NCBI GenBank assembly: GCA_028532985.1 | Contig: JANCIK010000008.1 | Coordinates: forward strand, 2,542,001-2,606,000 | Origin: Stropharia rugosoannulata | Lineage: Eukaryota; Basidiomycota; Agaricomycetes; Agaricales; Strophariaceae | Reading direction: 5' to 3' | DNA length: 64,000 nucleotides | Part shown: positions 49,046 to 59,855 of the stretch, one piece after another | How positions within the stretch are numbered: position 1 is the first letter of the stretch | How the letters are laid out: every line of letters starts with the position of its first letter | The notes under the pieces: generated by a model | Seen by the model: the letters and a program-made list of their open reading frames with translations, nothing else | Databases searched by the model: none | Told to the model about the DNA's origin: nothing | Made by a program: the position numbers and the translations under genes

Positions 49046-49663
49046 GTGTTGGATATTGTTGGATCGTCATGAAAACCATAGTATAAATTGTCATCGATTA
49101 ATTCACCGTGTAAAGGCCTGCACGCCCCACGTATTAAGTAGTATTAGTATGTTATAAGCTTTATAAAAAAGTTTAGTATTTGGTTAGCATACGTCTATAA
49201 TAGCGAGGTCTATAACCTCTTGAATTTGAATTTGTTAGGTTCAATCGTTCTTTTCGTAGTACAGTATCAGTTCATTGCGGTTTGCAAGTATGATGTCTGA
49301 GATGGCGATTGGAATCCAAGGAGCTTGAGGGGGGCGTGGGCAAATTAATGAAAGATAACGTTTGCATAAATTAATATAGGTTCTGATAGGCAACGAGCAA
49401 CGCCTGAATAGCTAACTGGTCGACGTGCTCGAGACAAAAGGGGGGACCGTCCGTCCATAGGTAAGTAGCAAGAAACAATAACAACAAAGAGAATAGTACA
49501 GAGCACAAACATAGGTGGGCATGACACAAGTACAGTACAAGAAATATACCTACAATGTGAACAGAAACAGACGAATCGGGAAACGGGATTGTACAATATT
49601 ACACACCTCTATACCTGAGAGAGCAGCTCGCGGCGAGAGGGCAGAACCGCAGTTAGTTTGTGC
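49046..49663. other. 3' flank of the RING gene and spacer
   Basis: AT-rich on the left. Frames at 49345-49596 and 49515-49811 are antisense or unsupported. Confidence 0.4.
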
Positions 49664-51903
49664 TTATGCGCGGACAGCGGCATTCTGGTTTTCGACGTCC
49701 ACTGGGGGCGCACGTCCGAGGCTCAATCCGCGCAAGAACGCGGGCCGTGCGCCTAACAAGCCGGTGCTGCGCATCTCGGTGGGCGGGGCAGTTTGTGCGC
49801 TCGCTCCGTGAATAGTATCAGGGGCCACGGGCAGTCCTTCGTCCTCTGTACCAGAGCCCTCGCCCTCCTTGGACTCAGGCATCGGCGGGGGAGCGGTTGT
49901 GAGTCGCAGCATAGAGGTATAAGCTAGATATCAAAAACCAATCCATATAAGAATGGTGACCCAAGGTAAGCGAAGGTAAACTTACGTTGCCTGCAAACGG
50001 GGCAGAACCAACCCTTTGCCTTGCGCTTTCTTCGCTGCCCAGTCGTAGTGGTACCAGGAGCAGCAGGAGTAACGGCAGCGGCGCCAGGAGTTCCAGGGAC
50101 GCCAGGGGTGGCTTCCTCCCCAGCGGCGGTGCCCACGGGTTCCGATGCCTGCGTGATGTTTCCCCCAGCGCCGAATTCAACCATGTTCAAAGCACAGTCC
50201 TTGCACGCGACGAGGTGACGGCAAGGCAGGAGAACGACCTCGCGGGGAGACGACAGGCAGAGAAGACACTCTGACTGGGGGTCTTCTTCATCAGCTTGAA
50301 TGACATGTTGTGCTTGCCCTTCCTCTGGCGGGTACGTGTGAGACACCATAGGTGGGGGAGCAGTCGGCGCAGGTGTTTTGCTCGAAGCCGAGGTAAGCCC
50401 GTAGATTTCGTGCAGGTGAAATGTGTGAGCCCCGATCTACAGAATGTCAGCGGATGGTCCCACAAGCTGGTGAGAGATTGGCGCATACCGTAGCCTCCCT
50501 CTTAACGACCTTGACGACCCATGGTCGATTATCATCGGCGGGTTCAGCAGGGTTGGCATCGTCAACTCCTTTCTGTCCAAAGCGTACTATGTGCAGATAT
50601 GTGATTTGCTCATTGGGAGAGGCCAGCTCCGTCCCTTGCTCGTCCAGTGCAGCAAGACGAATTGTGACCTTGACTCCCTCGTCCGAATCTTGCTTTGCAT
50701 CTTTGGCCTTTCCTCCTTCCTGGGGAACAGTAGGATCAGCATCAACGACTGCTAGGGCTGGGCCAGAAATGCTGTGATTGTGAGTTCGCTTCCGGAAGTG
50801 GAAATGCGTGAATCGGCGGCGCTGGTTGTTACGTCCATGCTGGCCAGTCTCAGTGGAAGGCGATCCGACAAGATCTCCCGAAGATGATGCCTCACCAACG
50901 GGTGCAAGTTCGTGAGCAGAGTCCCCGCTGTCTTGTGCGTGGGGATATTCGAACCGTCCCAGCTCGAGCAGTGCACCCTCTTCCAGCGTAAGGTGTCTGC
51001 CGAATCCACCATCGACGACTGTCTCAAAAACCAGAAGCTTAGAGAGTAGGTTCTGTGTTGCTGTTACCGGTGCATCAGGGTGGGACTTTGGGAGATAGAC
51101 ATGGACATAGATTCCGCATTTGGGAGCATCACAATCGTACTCGAACTCGAGGCCATGATGGTGCTGATCTGCAGGATGGGGTGTACCATCATCATTCGCC
51201 GATGTTAGGGGCGACAATCTTAACGTCGGTCGTTTAAGATTGACAAGAGCTTGCAGTGTTGTTGTTGGTTGCGAAGACTGAATCAAAATGCAAAGGGTTA
51301 GACTCGAGCATAAATGATGGAGTCAGGACAAGTGTGAACGGTGGTCCCCGTTTGAAGCAACGGTCGGTGAATCGTAATCAGCTGTATACGAGAAGGAAGA
51401 TATATAGGTTTCTAGCGACGTGGCGATAGCAATACTGATGCGGAAGTCGCGAATGCCGTGAATCTCTCCAAAAGTTGGACAACACCTTCCAAAGCCTTGT
51501 TGAATCAGATGCGAGCGGACACTCACCTCTTTGCTCTTCTCAATCCATCCACTGACGACATCGGGTGTGAGTTCGTCCCGCACAACTTTCTTCTCGTTCG
51601 AAACCGTCCAAGCAGGGCCGTTCATGACTGAGCCGATGTTGGGCCCAAAGAGGGGCTCACTGGCCTTCTTGTCTTTCCCTTGTGCAGTAGCATCTACCGC
51701 CTGTATCTGACCGCCTTGCTGGGCCATGACCGTCGCTGCCTGAGAGGTATTCGTGCCGGTTCTTGCAAGATATGGGGTCGTTTGCAGACGACGGGTACGG
51801 TTCCAAATAGAATACTGAGTGTTGTCTACGGTCCACGGTTAGTCTATAGGTAATAGATGTCAAGGTTAATTGGGTTAAACGTACACCAGTGAGCAATGCT
51901 CAT
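49664..51903 (-). CDS. MGRN1: Mahogunin-like RING E3 ubiquitin ligase with an enlarged RING
   Basis: Exon 1 (MSIAHWY, start 51903) joins NTQYSIWNRTRRLQTTPYLA in phase, then ATVMAQQGGQIQAVDAT. The central part holds PTLRLSPL, LEFEYDCDAPKCGIYVHVYL and LLVFETVVDGGFGRHLTLEE, the mahogunin-type domain before the RING. The C3HC4 RING reads ECLLCLSSPREVVLLPCRHL, then ACKDCALNM. About 63 residues, Gly/Pro/Thr-rich and ending in RRKRKAKGWF, then separate it from the last pair CPVCRQ; in animal MGRN1 that gap is about 10 residues. After the RING an AYTSMLRL block matches the FRALLQI segment of the family. MGRN1/LOG2 proteins ubiquitinate membrane and cytosolic targets. Substrates here are unknown. Unlike the animal proteins it has no N-terminal Gly for myristoylation. 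Confidence 0.88.
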
Positions 51904-52803
51904 CTGCAGGGGAGAACAAGGGAGAAACGGGAGCTGTGGAGGAGAATGTAGTGTGGTGGGAACAGGGTCCGAAAGTCATTACACATCCTTTCCTGATTTG
52001 GAGATTCATTCCTTCTGCCGGACCCAATCCGAGCTGCGCAGATATTCTTAGTTACGGCCATCTGTAAACAGTAAACCGTCCTGTTCGACCATCTTACAAC
52101 GCCGGTGCAAGCTGCAGTGATCATTTACTTGCGGTCGGCGTGAATGTGTCTCATATCATTTTCAAGCGATTTTCTGCAAATTTTCTGTCTCGGTTTGTGC
52201 ATAGTGACGCTAGTCATTCAGCTAATTCATGTTCTTAACATTTAAACGTCCCGAGTAACTATCAGAACACCCGGTAACAAGTTGCTCAGATGCCACCTGT
52301 CGGCTTCGGACGTAAGATAATAATAAGCAAGCGAGGGTATTCCCTTGCATGTTTGCCCCATGTCGGGAACCTGATCACAGCCCAACCGGTGCTTAGTGGT
52401 GTTTTTCCGAGGTAAAACAACTTTCCAACTGTCACAGATAACAGCAGACTATATTCAAGAAATGGACGCATACTATGAGCGTACTTCTTTTCTTTTGCAG
52501 ATCATGAAGTCAGTACGAAGAAGTGGAACGTTATATATTTTGAAATTAACGGAATTTGCCTATCATTAGTATAGTCCGTGATATTACACGGCAAGAACAG
52601 GAATATTATTACACGAAGTCCGTTTATGAACCTGTCTGAATAAGACCTACTGATCAAAACCGCACGATGAAGTTTGATGGGAAGTATTTAATCACCGTTC
52701 TATTTCTTCAAGGACGCAAGGAAGCGATGAGAAAATGCATCCATGAAAGTGTTCGCTAACGACTCACCGGAAACGATCGTCCGAGTCTTGATAGCGCAAT
52801 AAA

Positions 52804-52870
52804 ACGGCTATAAATTCTGCACTCGCCATATTCTAATTTAACGCACAGTACTACTCCCACTAGTATGGCC
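52804..52870 (+). repeat. Promoter-like repeat, copy 1
   Basis: Starts ACGGCTATAAATTCTGCACT and ends near ACTAGTATGG. Its partner is at 53606. Similar spacing, scattered differences. Confidence 0.5.
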
Positions 52871-53605
52871 ATGGGAATAAAAACTGGTCTCTACCGTTCT
52901 GCTTATTTTGTTAATTTGAAGCATTCCCGTAACACGCGACATTGTTCTATCTCAGTTCCATTTATGAGGTGCATATATACGCTTGAAAGCATTTGAAATA
53001 TGCTTACCTTGTTCGAGAGTAGATATATGCGCTCAGTTCTTCGCCTTGATACGGATTTTGATAATTATACACGACAAGTGATCTTGCGGTCCGCGGAGAC
53101 GCTGTCACCAAACTGATTCTATCTTTGTCGCAGAGCCGTAAGGCCAGCCTTCTCTACAGCTTCTGGAGGAGTTGAGGCAGCAGAGTGCAATGAATCATGG
53201 TCAGTTCAAGGACGGTTGGTGATGGAAGTCCCAAGTATGTTACAAGACTCTCACAAATTTACCGCCCCATTTTATACCCCTTGGACGAATGACTGGACGG
53301 ACCGAAGGAGGTAAGAACTCGCCTTACTTGCGCGGCGTTGGACAATGAGAACAGATGAGAACTTGAGAAGTTCAAATTTCAAACTCCGTAATGCCATTTC
53401 AAGCTCAGTTAAAGATCAGTTTCAACTTGTTCAAGTTGTGTCCAAAACTCTAAGTTAGGTCCGAACAATTGAGCTCGCACAGGAAAATCATGGCGGTCTT
53501 TTTCACAGTTGTAACAATAGGGCGAGATTTATGATTAATATAACTGTCTACGAGCTAGGACGGAGAGTAGTCATTAGTATCCCATCTAAAGCGGGCGTAG
53601 TACAT

Positions 53606-53677
53606 ACGGCTATAAATTCTGTATTGCGGCTTGCAACATGTTCTAAATTGATCTTCCGCACAGCACTTACTAGTATG
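53606..53677 (+). repeat. Promoter-like repeat, copy 2
   Basis: Starts ACGGCTATAAATTCTGTATT and ends near ACTAGTATG. It carries a CTATAAA element about 300 bases upstream of the P450 start at 53914. Confidence 0.5.
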
Positions 53678-53913
53678 TTCTCACAAAGGAAGCAAAATCG
53701 GGCTTCTGATCAACTTCTCGTGATAGCCAAACATATCTTTGCGTAAGAAGCGGCGTTTATCTATCTCTTTCTCATTAACTGGCGGTTCATTAACGTCTAT
53801 GAACTTCTCTGAAGGCTCCCACGTCAAGTCAACGACCGGAAAATCATTGGAGTGATTCAGAACAAAATGTCATATATGATACGGACAGGGCCTCTCTCTG
53901 ATGATTATCTGCA

Positions 53914-56187
53914 ATGGCCGACATCTCTAGCTTCTCTCTTGTAACTTCTCTCTCGGTCTTGATATTCACCATTTTATATGCTCGAAGACGAACAAAAACT
54001 AAAGTAATTTATCCTCCTGGGCCAAAAGGACTCCCCATTGTTGGAAACGCTTTGCAAGTACCTCAGCAGGTAGGAGACCGTCAATTTTATCAATAGTACT
54101 ACTGGATCACTGACTCTTGACAGCACTTGGCGACATACTTTCGTGAACTTGTGAAAGAGTATGGTGGACTCGTATCACTGAACATATTCGGTTCTGTACG
54201 TAATACATGCCGTTCCCCATCTTAACCACCTCACATTTCAAACAATAGCGTGTGGTGATAATCGGAGACATGCAAGCTGCGAAGGATATACTTGATAGGC
54301 GAGCTTCTAAGTTCTCATCCAGACCGTCATTGCCCTACATTGTATGCCGGCTCACTTTTCGTATCACACAAATGCTTGAGTTGACTGCCCACAGGTCAAT
54401 CATATCGACCCAACTGGCGCCTATTGGGGATTTCATCCTCCGACAGAGGATTTTCACGTCGGCAGAAGACTAACAGCAGGGGTCATGTCCTCTGTTCGTG
54501 CCGGCCTGACGGAACCATTGCAACATTTTGAAACACTTTGGACAGTACAGAACTTACTTGATGACTCTGGCTCGGAGAAGTGGCATAATCATATTACTAG
54601 GTGTGTTACTGTATATTTTTATAGACCCATATATCCCCATATGTCTAAGCAATAACACAGATTAGTAGTAAGCACTGCATTCTCTGCGGGATTTGGGATG
54701 TATTTTGCTTCCGTGGACGATCCAGACATGAAGGAAGCTCTTTACGTGAGCTGTTATATTTACCTCTTAGCCATATATCATGCTTACTGGATCCTCAGTC
54801 AATCAACACGCTGACAGAGCACTGTCATTTCTCTGCAAGCATTATTAATCTATTTCCATTCCTGGACTGGCTCCCTGGGCCTATGCCATGGAGAAAAAGG
54901 GCTAAAGAGTTCAGGGAGAGAGATGGCGCCTTTTACTCAAGAATTATCCGCGAAGCTGTATCCGGGAAAGCGTCTGGGATGAATACGTATGCTCTTATTT
55001 AACATTAGTATTCATTGTGGATGTCGTGACTGATGGCCTATATCATACAGGTGGGCTGCGGCCTTTGCAAAAGAAGATACTGAGAAGGCTAAGCCGAGTC
55101 GCTTCATGAATTAATTTTCAGGAGTGAGTTAATTTTCTCTAACATCACAAGTGCTACTTTTACATAGCAATACCGTATGGCTCATAGGGCGCATTCGAGA
55201 CTGTGCGTATCTTTATTTGGTGTATAATCTTAAGCAGAGTTATTAACGGCAACCAGACGGGGAGTAGTCTTAAGAGCTTTGTACTGGCCTGCATCGTGTA
55301 TCCCGAATGGGTTCAAAAGGCACAAAAAGAGCTTGACGATGTCGTTGGACCAGACCGACTCCCAACATTTTCAGATCGTCCTCGTCTCCCGTATATCGAT
55401 GCTGTAGTACGTGGTACGAATAAATGCTACTATCTATCTGGAGCTCTTTAACTTAAATCCCCTAGAAATTCTGCGTTGGCGCCCTGCTTTGAGAGCTGGC
55501 GTTCCACATCTTTCTACAAAAGATGATGTGGTCGAGTACAAAGGTCAGCAATATTTCATGCCGGCGGGTACCACAGTCTTTGCTCTAGCTTGGTGAGTGT
55601 ATATTTTTCACGAGGCCTTTTAGACCTGAACAAGATTAAACTTCAACGTAGGGCAATTGATCACGACCCCGCAAGGTATACGGACTGCGATCGCTTCAAC
55701 CCCGACAGATTCTTAGATGAAGACGGTAAACTGCGCACACAATACGAAACGAGTGCATTTGGATTTGGACGACGGGGTGAGTGAGCTAGTCAATGTTATT
55801 TGTGGATTTTGTATGAGCAGATTGGTATTCTTCTTAACAATTAGTATGTCCCGGGAGCCCGTTTGGAGACCGCGCTCTTTGGATTGCCGCAGCACTCATT
55901 TTATGGACATTCAATATCCAGAAGTCTGGCAAACTTGATCCAAAAACTGGGCTTCCATTTCAATACGATGTCAGCGACTCTGCTTTCATTGGAGATGTGA
56001 GTAGTTTCACCAACAGCAGTATTATTCGGAACTGAGTACTGAGGACCGTTTGCAGTTGACGAACCCGCCAATTGATTTCCCCGCCGTCTTTTCCCCTCGC
56101 TCGGCACGCCATGCCGAAGTGGCAAGACAGGAGTGGGAGGCATGTGAAAAGGACCTCAACGTAATTTTACCGGTCCCAAAAGATTAA
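53914..56187 (+). pseudogene. Cytochrome P450 with in-frame stops, probably a pseudogene
   Basis: It starts MADISSFSLVTSLSVLIFTI (membrane anchor), then YPPGPKGLPIVGNALQVPQQ. Further blocks are LATYFRELVKEYGGLVSLNI, RVVIIGDMQAAKDILDRRAS, RRLTAGVMSS, HFSASIINLFPFLDWLPG, the I-helix GAFET-TGSSLKSFVL (acid and Thr present), ExxR EILRWRPALR and CDRFNPDRFL. AFGFGRR-VCPGSPFGDRALW holds the haem Cys. The tail is ARQEWEACEKDLNVILPVPK. In the exon reading WAAAFAKEDTEKAKPSRFMN the frame hits a TAA at 55112-55114. The following stretch, AIPYGS, meets a TAG just before GAFET. No sensible intron removes both. Another splice choice or a sequencing error could rescue it. It belongs to a different P450 group from the tandem pair at 39.8-44.6 kb. 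Confidence 0.7.
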
Positions 56188-56450
56188 TTCTGAGCAAGTC
56201 GTTCCAACAAGCATGTAACTCATAGCTACGTCGAGGGAGGTTATCAATCTCGAATATGACAATTCCCAATTGCTTCCGGTCTTGATGATGATGATTGAGT
56301 AAGTATATAAATAACACTGATAAACAAAGGCCACTTGAGTGTGGATGACAGGTTGGTCCTGTTGTATTCCTGCCCGCTGGTCGTGCAGCCAACCACATCC
56401 TATTTATCTACGCTATACCCACATAATTTTCTATACCCCCTTTTCTCATA

Positions 56451-59400
56451 ATGCAGTTCGCCTCTACCTCTGCACCGGTCTCCATTTCCGCCGCCATCAC
56501 CGACAGTCCGCCTCGAGCACCACCTATTAAGTACACTGCCCCGCTAGGCACCCGCTGGGCGAAAGAGAAGGCAGCCGCCGGCGGCGCAGCAGCTTTTGAT
56601 CTCCCAACTGACCCGAAGAGCATTGGCCCATGGATTTTGGGCGAATGTGTTGGTAAAGGTGCTTCTGGACGCGTCAAAATCGCTAAGCACCGCCGCACGG
56701 GCCAACTCGCCGCCGTGAAGATACTTCCTGTAGCGCCTCTAGTCTCCTCTCGCGCCTCTCTGGCTACCCAACAAGCTAAATCTGAACGGCAACGCCTGGG
56801 TATTGACCGCGAGATAACCATGATGAAACTCATGAACCACCCAAATATTATGCGAATATACGATGTCTATGAGGGCGAGAAAGAGTTGTTTCTGGTGCTG
56901 GAGTACGTGGAAGGTGGCGAGCTCTTTGATTTTCTTGTCAACCGCGGGAGACTTCCTCCGCAAGAGGCTCTAATTTACTTTAGGCAAATTGTCTATGGTC
57001 TGAACTACGCGCATACTTTCTCTATCATCCATCGGGATCTCAAGCCGGAGAATATTCTCATCGCTTCTCTGTCTCCTCCCTTACTAAAGATCGCCGATTG
57101 GGGAATGGCAGCATTTGCCCCACCATCTTTGCAATTGGAAACGAGTTGTGGTTCGCCGCATTATGCGAGTCCTGAGATTGTCAATGGAGAAAAGTACGAA
57201 GGGAACGCCACTGACATTTGGAGCTGCGGAGTCATTCTATATGCACTGTTGACTGGTCGTCTCCCCTTTGACGATAAGAATGTCAGGACCTTACTAGCAA
57301 AGGTCAAAAGCGGCAAATATGAGATGCCTTCTTGGATTGACCCTATGGCCAAGGACCTTCTCAGCAAAATGCTGGTAGTCGACGTCAAGCAACGAATTAC
57401 GATTCCTGAAATTATGTCTCATCCTTGGTTGACTACAATGCCCGTTATATCATTCACTGACTCGACGGGTCGTATACACTCTCTGCCTCCTCCTCCAATT
57501 CCTCCTTCACCCACACTTCTCGGGCGACCCATCTTTTTCCCTGCGCATCGTGGACTTTCTGGCACTCCGCCGACCCCCTTTAACACAAATACATCCCTGC
57601 ACGCGCAGTCTCTAGGATATACTCCTGGCGCGCAACCGGACCCTGAGCTTCTCGCGTCGCTTCGTATTATTTGGGGCCGCCATGCCGATCCAGCAGGCGA
57701 AACGATATTGCGCGAACTTTGTGCGCCCCCTGGAGAGGGCATTCACGCCAAGGCCTTTTATTTCCTCCTCGGAAAGTATCGCGAGGAGCGCATGAGGTAC
57801 CGGGAGTCATCCGGTGACCTGGATATGCTCAAATTCGACCTCGGATGGGAGCTTGAAGGTGCTGCTACTATTCATGGCACGGGGCTGAAAAAGTACATAG
57901 TTCCGCGCGGGCCAGTTAGTTCTCCTAGCTCCGGATCTGCCGCACCTTCGTACTCTTCTCATCTTTCCAATACCATCTCACCTCCCGGGATCGCGATGCG
58001 CAAGCGGACTTTGACTGGAGAAGATGTGTCTCCGATTTCTGTTCCTCCGCCTACTTACACACATGACGGTGTTCCTACTCCTGCACGAACCAAGCAGTCT
58101 CTAGGTGCACTAGTCAATAACGTTGTTGCGCGACCTTTGCCACCTCGTCGGGGAATGACTTACTCAACCGTCGAGGGTCTCGAACGCGGTCGTACAGGAA
58201 GAAACATGCCGCCTGATGGCCCGATTGCAATGGGTTTCTCGCACCATCTTCAGACGCAGGCTCAGCGCGTAAAATCTACTGCGGTGTACACTGGGGTGTT
58301 ATCGTCATCCCCGCCTAGTATAGGCGTTTCTGGTGGCAAGGGCGGTGATTCGCGCTCTGGGCGTCAGCCTCTCAGTCCCATCATGTCACCTAATCACAGC
58401 CAGACGCCGCGCACGGCCATGTCCAACGCAGGTGCTACGCAGAGCGCTCTGCAGGAACAAAACATTCTGCCAGGTACCAGTGATATTGTCACACTCAGCT
58501 CGGTCGAGCGTCAGCTACCGCAGGACGACAAGGTGTTGCGCGCAGGCCAACTCGTGCAGTCCGCGGTGGAAGCATCTGCAAAGGAGGCTGGAGTAGCACA
58601 CGGTGATGTGCATGGGTCCGACCATGTTTTCAGCCAGGCTGAAGGAAAGGGGAAGGCCAGGGTGGACGAAAACAAGGAGAATCCGCGTGCTGAGAAGGAC
58701 ACATGGGCGCCCATCGGTGGCGATGCGAATCGCTCGCACGGCGTTGGCCTGGGCGTCGGTGTAGGCGGTGGACTTGCTTTGGGTGGAGGCAATCGCGACA
58801 TGGGTAAGGACGTGGCCAATATAGGCGCGACTACTCTGGAGGTCACAAAAGGCAAGAGGGAGAAGGAGAAAAAGGCACGGCGTCAGTTGTTTCTATTTTT
58901 ACATGGTTATATTTGCCCGCATGGTCGTTGACAGGGGTTTTCTTTTATAGCACCCCCTCTGGATCTCCCGGCCATAAACCATAAGCGCTCAGCATTTTCT
59001 ATGCTCGGTTCACCCATAGCGTTATCGTCGCCTGTTCATCACCCACATCAGCCTTCGGGCGCCAACCGTATCTTGGCATCACCCGTGGTTGGTGAATTTA
59101 AAGGTTGGTTTTCTAATCTCTTTAATTGGAAGCATTCCTCCGCACACGGCGGTCTCATATATTCCACCGACGACATGCAACGCACACGCACTAGTGTGAC
59201 CAAGGTGCTGGAGTCACTGGGCATTACACTGAGCAACACACTCGGGGAGTCGTCCCCGCTGGAGCAGACCGACGTACTTTTCTGCCGCGTAGACCATCCA
59301 ACAGTTGACCGCGAGACGGGTCTAGTACTAAAGGTTGTGCGGTTCAGAGTTGAATTCCGGACGCCCGCGGAAGCTGCGCAGCCGGTGGCCGGTGTACAGA

Positions 59401-59798
59401 GTGCAGGTACAGATGATGGCGCGGTCCAGAGCCCCTACTTTCTGACCGCACCGCCGCCAACCCCGTCACTCTTGGTTACGCCAATTACCGCTACCGGACA
59501 TGCCCCCCGCCCGCGTACGAGCATCCTGCTCGGCCGCGTGTCGTCGTCGCAAGGTGCATCTGTTTCAGGGACTGCGGGGCCGGGGAGTGTGAGATGGGAG
59601 TTCCCTCCGGGGTGTATGTGCGCTGTCGCCTTCATGCATGAAAAAGGATCGATGTCAACGTTTAAGGCTGTGTGTCGGAGGCTAAAGGAGGAATGTGGTA
59701 GTAAGCTGTCTGTGGACGGCGTCGGCGCGGCGAACGGATTCTTCAGTCCGGTGATGCCTGGGACGCCTTTCGTAGACAGCCAACGGATGTTGATGTGA
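56451..59798 (+). CDS. GIN4: Gin4/Hsl1-type protein kinase
   Basis: Two exons (56451-58881 and 58951-59798, donor GTCAGT) give 1092 residues. The kinase domain covers about residues 60-330: GPWILGECVGKGASGRVKIA, LAAVKILP, DREITMMKLMNHPNIMRIYD, LVLEYVEGGELFDFLVNRGR, HRDLKPENILI, KIADWGMAAF, SCGSPHYASPEIVNG and WSCGVILYALLTGRLPFDD. The usual DFG is DWG here. A long Ser/Pro-rich region follows. Near its end come RSAFSMLGSPIALSS and GEFKGWFSNLFNWK, then a KA1-type membrane-binding C-terminus (WEFPPGCMCAVAFMHEKG, STFKAVCRRLKEECGSKL). Gin4, Hsl1 and Kcc4 kinases localise to septins at the bud neck and regulate Wee1/Swe1 and morphogenesis. A similar septin role is inferred. Confidence 0.93.
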
Positions 59799-59855
59799 CC
59801 ATCCTTTCACAAGGAATCCGGCGGCCTTGGATAAGGTGCGCTCAGCGGCTTCTGC

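Larger units (their letters stand above)
51904..53913. other. Long intergenic region with a diverged promoter-like duplication
   Basis: The 15-base string ACGGCTATAAATTCT occurs at 52804-52818 and at 53606-53620, each followed about 55-63 bases later by ACTAGTATG. The surrounding 70 bases are loosely similar. The second copy lies about 300 bases before the P450 start. No gene is supported. Confidence 0.5.
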
